Below are positions 1-13,139 of a stretch of 64,000 nucleotides of DNA, in pieces. Made by a program: the position numbers and the translations under genes. The notes under the pieces are model-generated. The model had not been told where the DNA came from and did not search any database. It saw only the letters and a program-made list of their open reading frames with translations. Position 1 is the first letter of the stretch, and every line of letters starts with the position of its first letter. Source of the stretch: Lojkania enalia (lineage: Eukaryota; Ascomycota; Dothideomycetes; Pleosporales); assembly GCA_010094045.1 (NCBI GenBank), contig ML986749.1:9326-73325 (forward strand), in the 5' to 3' direction.

Positions 1-1139
1 GTAGTTAAGGAACGTATTAACAACATCAAACTAGTATATATTAAGTTTAAAATAAGTTGCAATTAATATTAGAAAGTAAAAGGTTTATATAGCTAGTATA
101 GTAGTATAAGTATCTCTCTATTAAGATTACAGATCGCCGCGTACAACTAATCTAGCCTTAAATTTATATAGGAAACTATCCTCATTAAATTTATATGCGA
201 ATACCTATATTACTAGAAGAATTTTAGTAGAGTCTTAAAGGATTGTTACCTTTTACTAGGTATCTATATCCTCCTACTTCTATAACTCAGCGCGATAGGC
301 TTTATAGAAGCTAGTACTAAAAGGGTAATTCTTTAGATTCTTATAGTACTTTAGTTCTAGTAGAAGCTAATTGCGATGATATTTTCTAATAGTACAAGTT
401 TCCTTTATATAATTTGCTAGTATTAGCTCGCTATTAGATAGTACTATAAAAGTAGTAAAGTATAATTAAGGCGGCTTACGGCTGTATAGGGACCTACCTC
501 CCTAGATTATATTATCCCTTAATACTTAGCTACTAATTTCTTCCTTCTACGGGGTATTATTTATTCTTCTTAAGAGTATAGAAGTATAAAAAGGCGACAG
601 TTACTATCCTTATAATAAATTATCGCTAAACGCAGTATTTTTACTATCTACTAACAGTACTATAAGGGTATCCTAATTCCTTAATACTAGCGCTGGTGTT
701 AATTCTAGCGTTAGGAGTCTCTAATTACTAGTAATATCGTCGATTTATTTTTTAAAAACAATGTTCTTCTATTAATAGGCCTTCTTACTAATTAAATTAC
801 CTGCTGACTTAGTAGAGATATCTTAATTAGGCAGCTGATCCTTGTAGATCGCTTCTACGACTTTAATCGTTTCATCGTTACTACTATTAATAGAGCTCTC
901 AATATTATTAATTTAAAAAAGAATCTTCTCTAGGGATTCTTTTAGCGGATATTCCTCCTCCTTACTAGATATAATATCGCTAAATACAACGTCCCTAGTA
1001 TTAAATACCTATTTTAGTTTCAGAATCAGTACTTGGTATATATTTATACTCCTATATTATAAGAGTTTTCTAATTAATACCTATAACACTAGTTTATCGC
1101 CTCTTAATAGAGTTTTATCTAAAATATACGCTTACGATC

Positions 1140-1900
1140 CTATAACCTAAAGGTAAGTAAGAGATAGTTTATAGCTAAAAACAACCTTATATAGGGTTTT
1201 AAATCGAAGGCTTATAATTAGCGTTCTATTAAGTAGGTATATCGCTGTATAAGCTAATTTATTAGTATATTTATTAGAGATATTACTTTCTATTATAAGA
1301 GCGCGCGCGCGGGTTATTATTTAGTATTCTACTTGCTCTACTAGGCTATTCTACTTAGGCGTATAAGGCGCGCGAGCTTTAATCGTAATTCCTTAATTAA
1401 GTAATACTTCTATAAGTTTTAAGAAGCTTAAGTTATTATCTATATAGATATATACAATCTTTCTTTTATACTATTATTTAATTTTTGCTAATAGTGTTTT
1501 AAAGGCTTTTATAAGAGTAGATTTCAACCGATCGTATATCGTAAATCTCTTATACTACTAGGACACCTAATTAACTATATAAAATAAGTATCTTTCGCTG
1601 TTATAGTATCTCTTATAGTCCTTCTAAAGTTGTATAATATTAATTGTAATTCTCTCGAATAGTTTAGTAGCCGGGTAAAGCTAACTACACTAGCTAATCT
1701 ACTATAATAACTTCGCTTATATATATATCTAATAATCTTACTATACTAGTACTTCTTAATCGCTTAACTAGATACCCTTAGCTGCTTAAGGTAGGGCTAA
1801 TACTAAATCTCTACCTAGGTGGCCTAATAATTAGTATACTTCAGCTAAAGAAATACTTCGTATTAGTTGCTAGTAATAGGAAAGCTTTTCCTTAATTACT
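1140..1900 (-). pseudogene. Copia integrase relic (GAG-pre-integrase plus rve core)
   Basis: Part of Copia-1. Reading leftward, a GAG-pre-integrase-like segment with the string LLGHLGRD (about 1830-1790) comes first. The integrase core follows with TDNNLSFLK (about 1430, the second catalytic Asp followed by Asn-Asn where Asn-Gly is usual) and then APYTPKQNSLVE, matching the HTPxQNGxxER signature that carries the catalytic Glu. The segment after it (LAYTAIYLLNR, then a Copia-type tail) is also typical. It would have joined the cDNA to the genome. Stops and Gly-to-Ser or His-to-Tyr changes make it non-functional. Confidence 0.85.
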
Positions 1901-2499
1901 GCAACTATCTTATATCCGGAAAGTAAATTAAGTAGAGGCCTTTTTACTAGATCCGCGTCTAGTAGCTAGTAGCTGTTAAATAACTCTAAATAATAAACAA
2001 TATTATAGTAATTATACTAGTAAAGGTAATCTCTACCTAAGTTAAACTAGATATTCTATTTCCTATTTCTAATCAGGGCTATTATATTAGTTAGCAACTA
2101 AGAGATGTAAGCAACTTCTATTAGCTTAATATCCTTTAGGCCTATAGAAGAATTAATTATAATTACGATAGTACCCTATTTTAATATAGGGTATATACTA
2201 CTTCCTGCAGCGATTTTATCTTTAGAATTTACTATCTAAGTAGTTTACTAACTAAAAGCCTTAGAGTTGTATATATAAATATTAGAACCTAGATTAAGTA
2301 TCTACCGATTTAGAATACTAGTATCTTCTTTCTTAGGGGTAGTACTCGCTAAAAAATTGCCTCTTTAAATCACCTGGGTATTTCTCTAGAGGCTAGTAGC
2401 CTTTATAGAGGCTTTACTATTAAACGAGAATTTCAACTTCTTATATTTTTCTATATTTACCTTTAGAGTATTCTTTTTCCCCTAGTTATTCCTATTTAA

Positions 2500-3700
2500 A
2501 ATATTATCTCGGGCTTTTAGTATTTCCTAATCTAGTATCTAGTTTAGTAGCCTAATCGATTTATTTACGTACTCGCAATTACTCCAGAAGTACTACTTCT
2601 TATAGAAGTAGGGTAGTAGAGTACGCGATCGCGAACCAGATTTTTCTTAAAGCTACTATATAGTACTATTAGAATTTATTTAAGGAATTAATAGATATTG
2701 TAAAGCTGTAAATAAGCTAAGCACCTTCTATAGATTAAAACATCTATAATAATTAGTATATTAGTATACTAATTGTTTAATTATAAGAATTAGTTGATTA
2801 ATTCTACCTAGCTTATTTTTAACATTAATCGGTACTATATAGATTAGCGCCCACACCTCATCTTTCTTAGCAACTATTAGAAGAAAATCCTTTTCTACTC
2901 TAAGGCCTTAAACTTCTACTAAGCTAGTAGCTTTAGTACAACAGATTACCTGATTCTACTAATTTAACTACTTCTCTACCTCTCTATTAGTTGGGTACTT
3001 AAAGAGAGCTTAATATTCCTTCTAGATTAGTTGCTCTCTCAACTTAATAGTAGGCGCTAACTTTTCCTATAAGATTCTAAGAATCTTATAGCTAGTTATA
3101 TCGTTACTAAGTATTACTTTATATTAAGGCGATGTTATCGTTAGGATATCGCTATATATAGTACAAAGAGCGTTGTTAATCTTAATCTAATTCTTCCTCT
3201 ATCGGTTATATTAGTCCCTTACCTAGTTCTAATCTGTTGTTTATATCAAGGTTATCTCCTTATATATAACTCTACTAGAGGGGTATCTTTCTATTTCCCC
3301 TTCTAGATTTATCTTTAGGGTCCGGAACTTACCTATATTAGGGAGGGGAGGTTCTGGCCTATAAATTTTAACCTCTTTAAGAGGTACACTTAGATCCAAA
3401 TATTTCTATACTCTTAGCCTACTAGCTATTAGTTTACGCTGCTCGAGCTAATCCTCCTAATTACTAGGGGTACTAAGTATCTTCTTCTTAGATATAGCTA
3501 TAGAGGAGTGTACAACCGTTATAATACTAGAAATATACTAGGATATATTAATACTAGAGAATAAAATAGCCTTAAACACGATATAGCATATTAATAGGCT
3601 TATAAAGTGCAGAATTTATATATAATTCTGATAGCTAAGTGCCTAAAGATCGTTAGTAAACGATAAAGATAATAATATTGCGATATTACGATACTAAATA
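2500..3700 (-). pseudogene. Copia-1 gag/protease region, heavily degraded
   Basis: This stretch lies between the 5' LTR and the integrase and should hold the capsid gene and protease. I see no clear CCHC knuckle: a candidate near 2550-2600 (YFYKK...YFWSNC) has one spacing that does not fit. Assignment rests on position alone. No other gene is seen here. Confidence 0.5.
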
Positions 3701-3772
3701 AAAAAGGTACGATATTAATCGCGATATATAAATTAAGTTGCAGCTATTTTGGTGCGGTAACCGGGCTTATAA

Positions 3773-3977
3773 CTATATTAAGAGGCGAATCTTGTCTCAG
3801 GGAGGGAGATGAGGAGCTAAACTTATTAATTAAAGATGGCTAGCGGGCCATATTTATATACATGAAAAAGGGGTATATTAGCTAATATCCAGCGTGATAT
3901 CCGGCGTAATATCGACCGTAATATCGTACGTCGATATCTAATACAGCTCGGTAGACTAGCCGAAAATCCCTATAATA
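3773..3977 (-). repeat. 5' LTR of Copia-1 (about 205 bp)
   Basis: The same roughly 205-bp sequence recurs at 25533-25736 and, split, at 26022-26092 plus 29825-29973. It starts near taagaggcgaatctt and ends near ccctataata on the plus strand. The interior of the element lies to its left, so for the minus-strand element this is the 5' LTR. This copy keeps more C and G than the other two, so it is less mutated. Confidence 0.85.
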
Positions 3978-4431
3978 TAAATAAATAGTAAAAAACGCGC
4001 TAATTTAATATTTAATATAATCTAAATAACCATATACTAATAATATACTAGAATTTACTTATAATATAAATATAAGTCTAACTTAAAGAGACTAATAAAA
4101 CTTAGAGAGAAGGTTATTATTTAATATATACTTAACTTCGATTTATAAGAATTTATATCTACTTTAACTACTATATAAAATGTAACTAATAACTTACTTA
4201 CTAAATATAATATAAACTAGATTAATATATATTAGTTTAAGAACTTTATTAAATATATTTTTAAACTTAAAATACGCTTAAATTAGTTTTATAATTACTA
4301 GAAAGCTTTATATAAAAATTCTAAAGTAATTAAAAGTTAGTTTAAACTTATATAATATACTAAGAAAAAGTATAGTATTATAAATAAAAATATATATAAC
4401 TTTAATAAATCTAGCTTTTAAATAGATAATA
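3978..4431 (+). mobile_element. pogo-type DNA transposon D, left part
   Basis: Plus-strand frame reads like the helix-turn-helix (Tc5/CENP-B type) and start of the DDE domain of a fungal pogo transposase. After a stretch like a Tc5-type domain comes IYNFNKSSFQ (about 4395-4425), the degraded form of the family's YNFDETGF motif with the catalytic Asp turned to Asn. The frame stops at the terminal repeat of pogo C and resumes at about 24108. No left terminal repeat is found next to the Copia LTR, so D may be 5' truncated. Confidence 0.75.
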
Positions 4432-4614
4432 TAAAATACTATTAAATAAGCTATTCTATTAAATAAGCTAAAATTTCTTAGTATTTTAAATCTACTAACT
4501 TTAACTGGTTAAACTATTATTAGAATTATCTAAAAAAATATTCTAAGTATTTATATTTAATTTAAGAGAAGTAGATTTATCTATTTAATATATTTATATA
4601 TTATATCTAACATA

Positions 4615-6453
4615 TTCTACTATTAAAGCAGCTAAACTATCGAAGCGGCCACTTTTTCTTAGCATTATAAACACTACGTATAAACTATAATAAATCTACA
4701 ATACAACCTTCTATTAATTTAATAAGAAGGTAGAATTGAGTTTATCTTACAGACGTATAAATTAGGCTAGTTTAAGAGCGTGTAACACGCTGCTATAGCT
4801 TTTAATATATAATATTAACAACTCTCTACTCGACTTTATAGAATCGCGTTTCGCCCTTATATATAACTAAATTACTAGAAGCTTATAGTAACCGAAGAAT
4901 AAATAATTATACAATATATTCTTAACCTTAATTTATAAGGATTTACGCCCCAGCTATATAAGGTAGTAGATATAGTAGATAAACTATTAGGCGTATATAG
5001 TAGAATATCTATAAGAAAGAATTAGTCTAAACAATTTATAGAACATATAAACAAGCTTAAAACAGCCTTTAATCAAGTAAAGGATTGCTAAAGAATAAAA
5101 TAAGAGAATCTAGAAGTTATTAACACGTAGTTTAAGCTCATACAAAATACAATTACAAAATATAGTATATATAATAATAATATCTACAACTTTAATAAGA
5201 CAGACTTTTAGATAGGTATTATTAGTACTATAAAGGTTATTACAGGTTTAGAATATTATATAAAGCCTACTCTTATACAGCTAGATAATTGCGAGTAGAT
5301 TATAGTTATTTAGAGTATTTACGCTACTACGTATACGACTCTACTATTTATTATCTATAAAAAACGTATCTATATCTCTATATAGTATAAAGAAGCAGAT
5401 ATACTATACAATTGGAAAATTTTAGTCTCTAAGAACGGCTAGATAAATAATACGCTTAATTTTAAGTAGCTAAAGCACTTTAATAAGTATATAAAGATGC
5501 GTTAGGTAGGGTCGTATAGGCTACTTATTTTAGACGGCTATAAAAGCTACCTTAACTAGAAATTTAAAGATTACTACCTTATATAAAAGATTCTAATACT
5601 TTATATACTTTCTTATTTATTATATATACTTCAGCCTCTTAATATAGTTTACTTCTTACTATTAAAGCTAAAGTACTTATAGTATATATAAGACTTAGTA
5701 CGCCGACGCGTCTACTATATTAATAAAGAAGGCTTCCTTCCAACCTTTAAGAACGTGTTTTTTAACGTATTTACGTATAAGAACTATTAAAAGGCCTTTA
5801 AAGTAATAGAAATTATTCCTCTAAACGTATAAGTTATATTAGATTACTTTAATATATAACTATATACTCTACTAGAACTACTTCTATAAGAAGACTTCTA
5901 GTAGTCTAAAACTCTAAGTAATATATATAAATTTAGATCACAATTAATACTTATACAAAAGTCCTTTATACAATTACTAAAAGAGGTATAAGAAGGATTC
6001 TTATAGCTTATAAAAGGTGCTAAGTTAATACTATATTAGAATATACTTCTTTACGCTTACAGCTCTAAGCTTAAAAGGTAATTAGAAGAAGTAACTAAGT
6101 GTAAAACGTATAAAAGAAAGTATATTTAGTATAGTAGTATAGTATTATATAGCGAGGGATCTTTATACATAGCTGCTAAAGCATCTATAAACTCTCAGCC
6201 CTTTAAAAAGACTCATAGTACTAATACTTAAGAAAGAGCTCAACCAGCTTAACGCTACTATAGTAACTATAGTAAGACTAGACATAACACTTATACGTGC
6301 CAAAAGAATAGTAGGGAAAATTCTAAATTAGATAAAAGTATATTATATATAGAATCTCTTATTAGTATTAAGTAAATTAACTTTTTATATATAGTATTTG
6401 TTGTACTAAGAAAAAGTAGCCACTTTAATAGTTTAGCCGCTTTAATAGTAGAA
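4615..6453 (+). mobile_element. pogo-type DNA transposon E, complete (about 1.84 kb) but RIP-killed
   Basis: Complete element with terminal inverted repeats of about 50 bp (left from 4615 starting ttctactattaaagc; right ending 6453), flanked by TA. The repeats contain two short direct copies of a tattaaag-gc unit. It lies inside the C-terminal knuckle region of pogo C. The interior is almost wholly one transposase frame. It is one of the best preserved relics of the left half. Confidence 0.88.
4740..6370 (+). pseudogene. pogo/Fot1-like DDE transposase relic (element E)
   Basis: A cut-and-paste transposase of the Tc1-mariner superfamily, pogo branch. In order: Tc5-type HTH (strings VDKLLGVYSRI-like and KQFIEHINKLKTAFN, about 4960-5070), IYNFNKTDFQIG (about 5185-5225, motif around the first catalytic Asp, now Asn), QLDNCE, LLILDGYKSYL (second catalytic Asp retained, about 5525-5560), a PLNIVYF segment (third acidic site, Asp to Asn), and a Cys/His knuckle (about 6255-6305: YYSNYSKTRHNTYTC, from C-x2-C-x4-H-x4-C) typical of fungal members. 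Only TAG/TAA interrupt the frame. It would have bound its own terminal repeats. Inactive now. Confidence 0.88.
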
Positions 6454-6719
6454 TATATTAGTTCTATTATAATTCTTATATTATTATATATCTAGTTAAA
6501 CTCTCTTTTATCTATCTATATAATAAGCTTTTTTTAAGCTTTAGAGCGCTTTAAAGGTTTTAATAACTACTTATACTAATTCTTTATAATATTCTATTAT
6601 TCTATTCTATTATATCTACTTTCTTTTATATAATTTTTATTTAGTTAGTATTTTTATTTACTTTTTAAGCTTAGTAATTTAAGAGTTTATAAGTATATTT
6701 TAATATAGTATTAATTTAG
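6454..6719 (-). pseudogene. pogo C transposase, C-terminal fragment
   Basis: Minus-strand reading gives the end of pogo C's transposase, from KLILY at the Gypsy-1 junction to a Lys/Gln-rich tail and the start of a Cys/His knuckle (YKNYNRTRYN), which continues beyond pogo E at 4614-4432. It is a RIP-degraded continuation of 22715-24107. Confidence 0.75.
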
Positions 6720-7062
6720 TATTATAAATGCTCCTGCGGGAATCCCTATACTAGATTTAATCGAAACTTAGGACTCTATATAGCTAGAAGAATAAAGCTA
6801 ATATAAAATATATAATATACTTAGTAGTTTAGTTAACTAAGTAATTAAATATATTTAGTTACGTAGTTAACTAAATAACTAAGTAAGAAGAAATAGTAAG
6901 AGAACTAAATTATATTTAATAATTTTATAACTCTAACCTTTATAGCTTTTTATAGTTAACTTAAATATCCTTTATATACTCTACCTATATACTTCTATTA
7001 TAAGCCTATAAGAATAATCCTCTACAGTATATAATTACTCTTAGTTATTACCCTATCCTATA
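6720..7062 (+). repeat. 5' LTR of Gypsy-1
   Basis: 343 bp, matching 22372-22714 over its whole length with differences mainly of the C/T and G/A kind. It starts tattataaatgctcc (original start TG probably mutated) and ends cctata. Contains a cluster of taactaagtaactaag-like short repeats near the centre. Confidence 0.9.
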
Positions 7063-7151
7063 CCTAGCTAATTAAAAGCTGTTATACTTTAACTACTCTT
7101 ATAAAGCTAGAAGAAGTAAGACTAGTTAAACTATTTTAATATTACAGACGT

Positions 7152-7442
7152 TTATATATAGTTAGATAATTATACTTTAGGTAGTTAACTCTATTACTAT
7201 ATACTATATATAAATATTAAAATATTATATAAAGAATAGAGATATCTATATTATATAGGTTTTTATAGAAGCTAGGTCTATACTATTATATAGGCTAGCT
7301 AGGTTAGTAAAACCTTCCTCTATTATAGTTATAATAAGTCGGTTATATTCTAGCTAGCAGCTAATAGCTGTTACTAGTAGCTAGTTTAGATATTATAGTA
7401 AAAATAGTATAGGTATAGAGGTATCGCGGTATTATTATAATA
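7152..7442 (-). repeat. 3' LTR of Gypsy-2
   Basis: 291 bp, same length as and collinear with 12841-13131. The plus-strand right end, ataata, corresponds to gtaaca in the other LTR, so TG/CA ends are partly lost in this copy. Confidence 0.88.
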
Positions 7443-7446
7443 GTAC

Positions 7447-9550
7447 CCCCCTTTTAGTTATAAGTTCTTACAAGTTAAGTCTTTATATTATATTTAGGTT
7501 ATTTATAATTAAATAGTAGTTATTAATACTAGTATTAGTTAAGATTATAAGTATATTAGTATAATTAGTTATTATTATATAGTAGTACTATACTAGAAAT
7601 TAGATTAGGTTATAGGCATATTAGTACAACTAGTAGTTAATAGTAGTACTATATTAGGGATTAGATCGGTTTAATTTATACAGTAGTACTATACTAGAGA
7701 TTAGTAGTAGTATTATTATAGGCGTCTAAAAATATATTTAAATTAGACTCTAGTATCTAATTAAAAATCTAGATATAATATTATATTTAAGTCTTATTTA
7801 TTTAGATTTCTAGTATAGTAATCTTCTACGGTAGTTATTTTAGTAAAGTTACTAGCCGAGTACTATTCTAGGTTATAATAGCTAGTCTACTTAACTAGAT
7901 ATTTGTGCTAGCATCTCTATTAGTTATAGTAGAGGTCTTCTATTCGCTTAATAAAGTATTCTAGTTCTCTATTAATTTTAATAGGTTTAGGGTTGTATAT
8001 TTATTAACTAGGTAAATAGTTAGATAACTTAAGTACTAGCTATAATAGCAATATATAGAATATATAATATATTTTAGCTAATTTAAATAGCTTTAGTCTA
8101 TAAGCGTACAAGGATACCTTTATAATAACTTTATAAGAGCCTATATTCTTCTAGTTAAGCTTTTTTAATAGTCTTTATATACGTATATTTCTAGCGTCTA
8201 GTTAGACTAGATTACTAATCTAGTAGTTAGGGGCTGGTACGCGCTTATAGTTAGTATACTCTTATTAGAACGTTTATACCTAGGTAAGTTCTTCTCTAAT
8301 ATACTCTATAATATCCTTTATCTTATTAACTAGTCTATTAGCCTTCTAGGCTATTAGGGACTATTTTAGCGGTTAATAGATCTCTATAAGCGGCTTAAAA
8401 CCTATTTAAGAATACTAGCTAAAGTAGACTAGAAATAGGGAGACTTTTAATAATTTAGATATTATGTTATTCGCTTTAAACTATACTATTAGTAGCTATT
8501 TAACCTAGTTATCTTATTTATAGCTAGTATAGGCTTAGAGAACTTATTCTATTACTATATTAGTATTCTCTATCTAGCTATTAGTTTCTAGATAGAAGCT
8601 GGTTAATATATATATATTAATTTATAGCTATTTATAGAGCTCTTAGTAGAAGGTAAAAATAAACTATGTTCTACAGTCGGATATAATAGTATATAGTAGT
8701 CTATAGTAAACCTATATATAGTAATAGAATAGTCGGATAATATTAGAAGCTTCGATTCTTGTGTATAGTATTAGATGTCTATACTTACTAAGCCTATTAA
8801 CTACTACTATAATATTCGTACAACCTTCTAATTCTAGTAGATTAGTTATAAAGTCTATAGAAATATTTTAAAACCTTCGTTTAGGTATAAATAATAGTTT
8901 TAGTAATCTATAGTACTTCTCTCTAGAAGTCTTACTTCTTTAGTATATATAATAACAGCTTATATATTATTATACTAAGTCGAATATCTTTAACTAATAG
9001 TACTTACGCTAGAGTAGTTTTAAGATCTTTCTTTAACTAGGGTATCTACTAAACGGCGAGTTATAGATAGTTTATAATAGCTTAAGCTTTAGTTTATTAT
9101 AGTCTAGTACTATAAGTTAATCTTAGTAGTATAGTCGGTTGTTATATTGTTTATAATTAGCTAGAGTTAGGAGCTTAAATTAATAGGCTCCTTTTCTTAG
9201 TAGCTTTAGGGTATCTTAGATTAGATTATTATTCGGGTATTTTTCGTCGATAATCTCTATAATCGATTAGCCTACTTCTATCTATTAGAATAGTTTAGGA
9301 CGAAGTAATATCTATTAATAACTTCTATAGGCCTCTTCTTATATAGGCTTATTTTATAACCTTTAAGTTAAAGTATTAGACTTCTCTCCAAATTTTCCGG
9401 GTTAGTATATAATACTAAAGTTAAATCTTAATAAATATTCTAACTAATAGACCTATTAGTAGTTTAGCTACTTTATTTTTATAAAGTACTATAGGTTCTT
9501 ATAATTACTTAACACTTTTATAGAGAATACTATACCTTCTAATTCGGGCC
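7447..9550 (-). pseudogene. Gypsy-2 integrase and 3' coding region, degraded
   Basis: By position this minus-strand stretch, between the RNase H and the 3' LTR, should hold the integrase and C-terminal domain. I did not pick out the HHCC or DDE residues with certainty. No other gene is seen. Confidence 0.5.
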
Positions 9551-10640
9551 TCTATTACTTAAAATATTAGATAATCGCGAGTAGTTTCTTATTATATATC
9601 TTATAGTTGCCTTTAGTAGGGTTTTTATGCTTAGAGAAGTAGGTAACAGGTTTTAGTTTACTATCAGCGCCTCTCTAAGATAGTATGCTAACTATTATAA
9701 AGTCGGACGTATTAGCTTCTACTACTATTAGTAGCTTAAGATTAACGTATTAGAAAACTAGTATAGAAATAAAAGCATTTTTTAAGTAGTTAAAGAAATA
9801 TTAATAGCTATTATTCTAGTTAAATCGAGTATTCTTCTTAGTTAGGGCTATTAAAGGGGAGACTTTCTATAAGAAGTTACTAATAAATTATTAGTAGAAG
9901 TTTATAAAGCTTATAAAAGCTTAAATATCTTTTATATTCTTAGAATATTTTTAGTTAATAATTATCTCTACCTTCTTCGGGTCTATATAGATCTCTTCTA
10001 TAATAATTATATACCTTAGGTAGGTTACTTCTAACTAATAGAACTTATACTTATCTATATTAAGCTATAGACTATTTACTCTTAAGACTTTAAAAACTAG
10101 CTAGATATACTACTTATAATCCTTTAGATTCTTACTAAATATTAGAATATTATTAATATAGGTAGTATAGAATATATTAAAATATAGTCTTAGTACGTTA
10201 TTTATAAAGTACTAGAATATACTTAGAGTATTAACTAGGCTAAAGGGTATTACTAGATATTTAAACAGCCTATAGTATATATAAAAGATAATTTTCTATT
10301 TATCTCTCTTAATAATTTTTAGCTTATTAAATACGGTAATAATATTAAGTTTTATATAGTACTTAGTCTTACTAAATTAGGTTAATATTTCTTAAATTAG
10401 TAGAATCGGGTATTAGTTCTTAATAGTAATAGTATTTAGGGCTCTATAGTCTATATAAAATTAGAGACTATCTTTAAGTTTCTTTATAAAGATTATAGGT
10501 ATAGTTATTAATAATAAGCTTACTCTAATAAATCCCTTAGATAAGTTCTTATTAAGGTACTTTCTTAATACCTTTAACTTATTCTAAGATATTCTATAGA
10601 ATAGACTAAAGCTAGTTTACTTACTATTCTCTAGTTTAAT
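9550..10640 (-). pseudogene. Gypsy-2 reverse transcriptase and RNase H relic
   Basis: The RT active site is at about 10160-10149 with the reading YINNILIFSKNLK (about 10170-10124); the family motif is YLDDILIFSK, so both catalytic Asp codons have become Asn. The following RNase H connection (FISFYQQFISNF, about 9910-9875; LTKKNTRFNQN) and RNase H core (VVEANTSDFIVV, then YFSKHKNPTKGNYEIYNKELL, about 9745-9600) are clear. Ty3/Gypsy without doubt; it would copy the element RNA. Not functional. Confidence 0.88.
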
Positions 10641-12840
10641 CTTATAATTATACGGTTATTATTTAGATAGCTTATCTATATTCTTATATAAGAAGATAGA
10701 TAATAGGTTATAGTATTCTTTAGATACTTTAGTAATAGAGTTAGTATATACTTTTAGGGCTAGAGCCTTATTAATATTAGCTATTAATATAGCGAAGATT
10801 TTATAATTAGATTATTAGGAGAGTTAGACTAGTAGTATAGTACCTATATAGTATATATCTAGCTATAGTATAAACTTTAGGTATTTAGACTTAGATAGGT
10901 CCTCTTAACTATAATCTTTATCTAAAGTTAGGTTGGTTTTAATTTTAGATTCTTTTAACTAGTATAATATCTTAAGTAGCTAGTAATTATATTAAGTATA
11001 ATTTAATAGGCGGAGTTTTAAGTAGTACTACCTAGGCTTTAAACTATATAAGAGTTATAAATTAGTTACTTTAAAATCTCTTTTTATATTAGATTCAGAT
11101 AGTTTAGAGTCTTTAATAACTATTTAAGTAGTTTATTAGTAGATAGTAGTACTAGTAGATTATAAGTATTAAATTAGATATTAGTTAGTAGTAAAAACTA
11201 GCTATTTATTCTTATAGTTTAGGTTTATATAATACTTATATATTTATAGCTGTTCTAGAATTAACTAGTATTTTCCTAGTATAGTTATATAGAGATATAC
11301 TATCTCTAAATAGTTTAAGTATTAGAGGGTTAAAGTAACTAAATAGAAGATAGTCCTCTTATAAAGAACTTCTCTATTAAAATTAGTTAGGTATAGATTA
11401 TATAAGAGTTATATCTTTTAGAGTTTTAGGGTATATATAAAGTCTCTATAAATATAGCTATAACTAGTAGCTCTAGTATTAATAAGAATATTAATATCTT
11501 ACTAGACTAGGTCTTAATAGATTAAAAAAGAAGCTAGAATCTAGTAGTTTTATAACTATTTCTATAGAAGCTAGTTCTATAGATATATAGAAATTTAATA
11601 TAGGTATAATTCTAGGAGGTAATTTACTTCTAAAATAGACCTTTTAGTAATATTTTAATTAGCGAGACTAGCTGCGTTTAAAAGTAAGAATAATAGTCTT
11701 ATCTATAGAATAATAAGTATATTAAGGATTAGTTAGAAAATTAGTTAGAGGATTAAGAGTAGGATCTATAAGATATAGTAGGGCTCTAAGACTCTTAATA
11801 GATTAATAGTAGAGGGGTACTATATTCTAGTAAAATATATCTCTTACTATTATACTTATAATAGTATCCTTTATAATAGCGCTTTTCTTATTTATTAAAG
11901 CTTATAGGCGTATAGCTAGAAGTATTAAGTTCTATAGTATTTAGGTTCTTCTAATAAGTAGTATAATACTTTAGTTATTTATAGTAGTTGCTGGGTAGAT
12001 AATATAGGTTAGTATTATATAGGGAAATTAGGTTAGCATAGTTGTTTAAGGTGCTAGGTATTATAATACTAATTATAGTACAGTAGAGCTTATTAGAAAG
12101 AGAATATTAGAGATATATAATTTGTCTAGTCTCGTTTAGTTTAGTATCTATAATTAAACGTCGGAATTTAGTAAAGTAAGTAAGAAACCTGCTTTAGTCT
12201 TACTTTAAGGTCTCTAGCTTACTCTATACTATAGTCTCCTTATTCTAGTCGTTATAGGTAGATTCTAAGAAGGCAACTAAGCTATCTATAGAGTTAATAC
12301 CCTTATCTATTAATAGGTTAACTAATATTACTAGATCTTATTCTAGGTAGAAATAGATATATAGAAGGCGGGTATATTTAGTTAAGTATTAGTTAGTATT
12401 TCCTTCTAGTTTATAGTAGAGCTTTCTAATAAAGTATAAAAGCTTTAAATATTTACTAGAAAATATTAGAGGGTTAGATAAGTAGTTAGAATAGAAATAT
12501 AGATTATATATAGTTTTAGGCGGATTAGGAGTTAATATAAGCATCTATTTAGAAACTAGGGTTATAGGCTAAGTCGGGCTAAAGGCGGGTAATAGTTCTA
12601 TTACTATTAATATACTAGCAGCTAGTAGAAGGGTAGCTATTTAGCGGCTACTAAATTCCCTTTATATCGCTTTAAAATCTAACTTATAGTACTTCTTCTA
12701 GGTTATTAAGGCCTCTACTAGCATCTCGTTCTTCTACTATAAAAAGTTTAGCTTACTCTAAATCTCTTTAAATATACTAATAAGCGCGTTTTTATCTATA
12801 GTATATAATAGTAGATAATATAATATAATATCCTAAATAC
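10640..12840 (-). pseudogene. Gypsy-2 gag, protease and N-terminal RT region, degraded
   Basis: Minus-strand interior between the 5' LTR and the RT core. Expected to hold gag and protease by element order. Reading frames are too broken for domain calls. No sign of an extra gene. Confidence 0.5.
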
Positions 12841-13131
12841 TTATATATAGTTAGTTAATTATACTTTAAGTAGTTAACTCTATTACTATATACTATATAT
12901 AAATATTAAAATATTATATAAAGAATAGAAATATCTATATTATATAAGTTTTTATAGGAGCTAGGTCTATACTATTATACGGGCTAGCTAGGTTAGTAAA
13001 ACCTTCTTCTATTATAGTTATAATAAGTCGGTTATATTCTAGCTAGCAGCTAATAGCTGTTGCTAGCAGCTGGTTTAGGTATTATAGTAAGAGTAGTATA
13101 GGTATAGAGGTGTTGCAGTATTACTGTAACA
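12841..13131 (-). repeat. 5' LTR of Gypsy-2
   Basis: Partner of 7152-7442, same 291-bp length. It keeps more CA/TG (for example ggtgttgcagtattactgtaaca at its right end) than the left LTR, so RIP hit the two copies unevenly. Confidence 0.88.
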
Positions 13132-13139
13132 CTTAATTA

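Larger units (their letters stand above)
1..3977 (-). mobile_element. Ty1/Copia LTR retrotransposon relic (Copia-1), 5' part, runs off the window start
   Basis: On the minus strand the element enters from its 5' LTR (3773-3977) and reads leftward as gag, protease/integrase and the start of reverse transcriptase, which is the Copia order (integrase before RT). The RT N-terminus at about 215-1 contains KARLVVRGD (about 158-132) and the RT-core string FDVVNTFLN next to the window edge. All reading frames are interrupted by TAG/TAA only, as expected after RIP. The same RT segment occurs again at 31430-31627, so two copies of this family are present. A Copia assignment is firm from domain order and motifs; the exact host family is not named. 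Confidence 0.9.
7152..13131 (-). mobile_element. Ty3/Gypsy LTR retrotransposon Gypsy-2, complete, nested in Gypsy-1
   Basis: Two 291-bp LTRs (7152-7442 and 12841-13131) flank a minus-strand internal region of about 5.4 kb. The minus-strand 3' LTR is the left one, preceded by a purine tract seen on the plus strand as ccccccttttag at about 7445. It lies just inside the 5' LTR of Gypsy-1. The left and right flanks do not show a clear 5-bp target duplication, perhaps erased by RIP. LTR sequence differs from that of Gypsy-1, so it is another family. Confidence 0.88.

Noticed and set aside
2550..2610. CCHC zinc knuckle in Copia-1 gag
   Set aside because: The candidate Cys/His positions, even after allowing Cys and His to Tyr changes, do not give C-x2-C-x4-H-x4-C spacing.
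7152..13131. Target-site duplication for Gypsy-2
   Set aside because: The five bases outside the two LTRs (gacgt or nearby on the left, cttaa on the right) do not match; left unclaimed.
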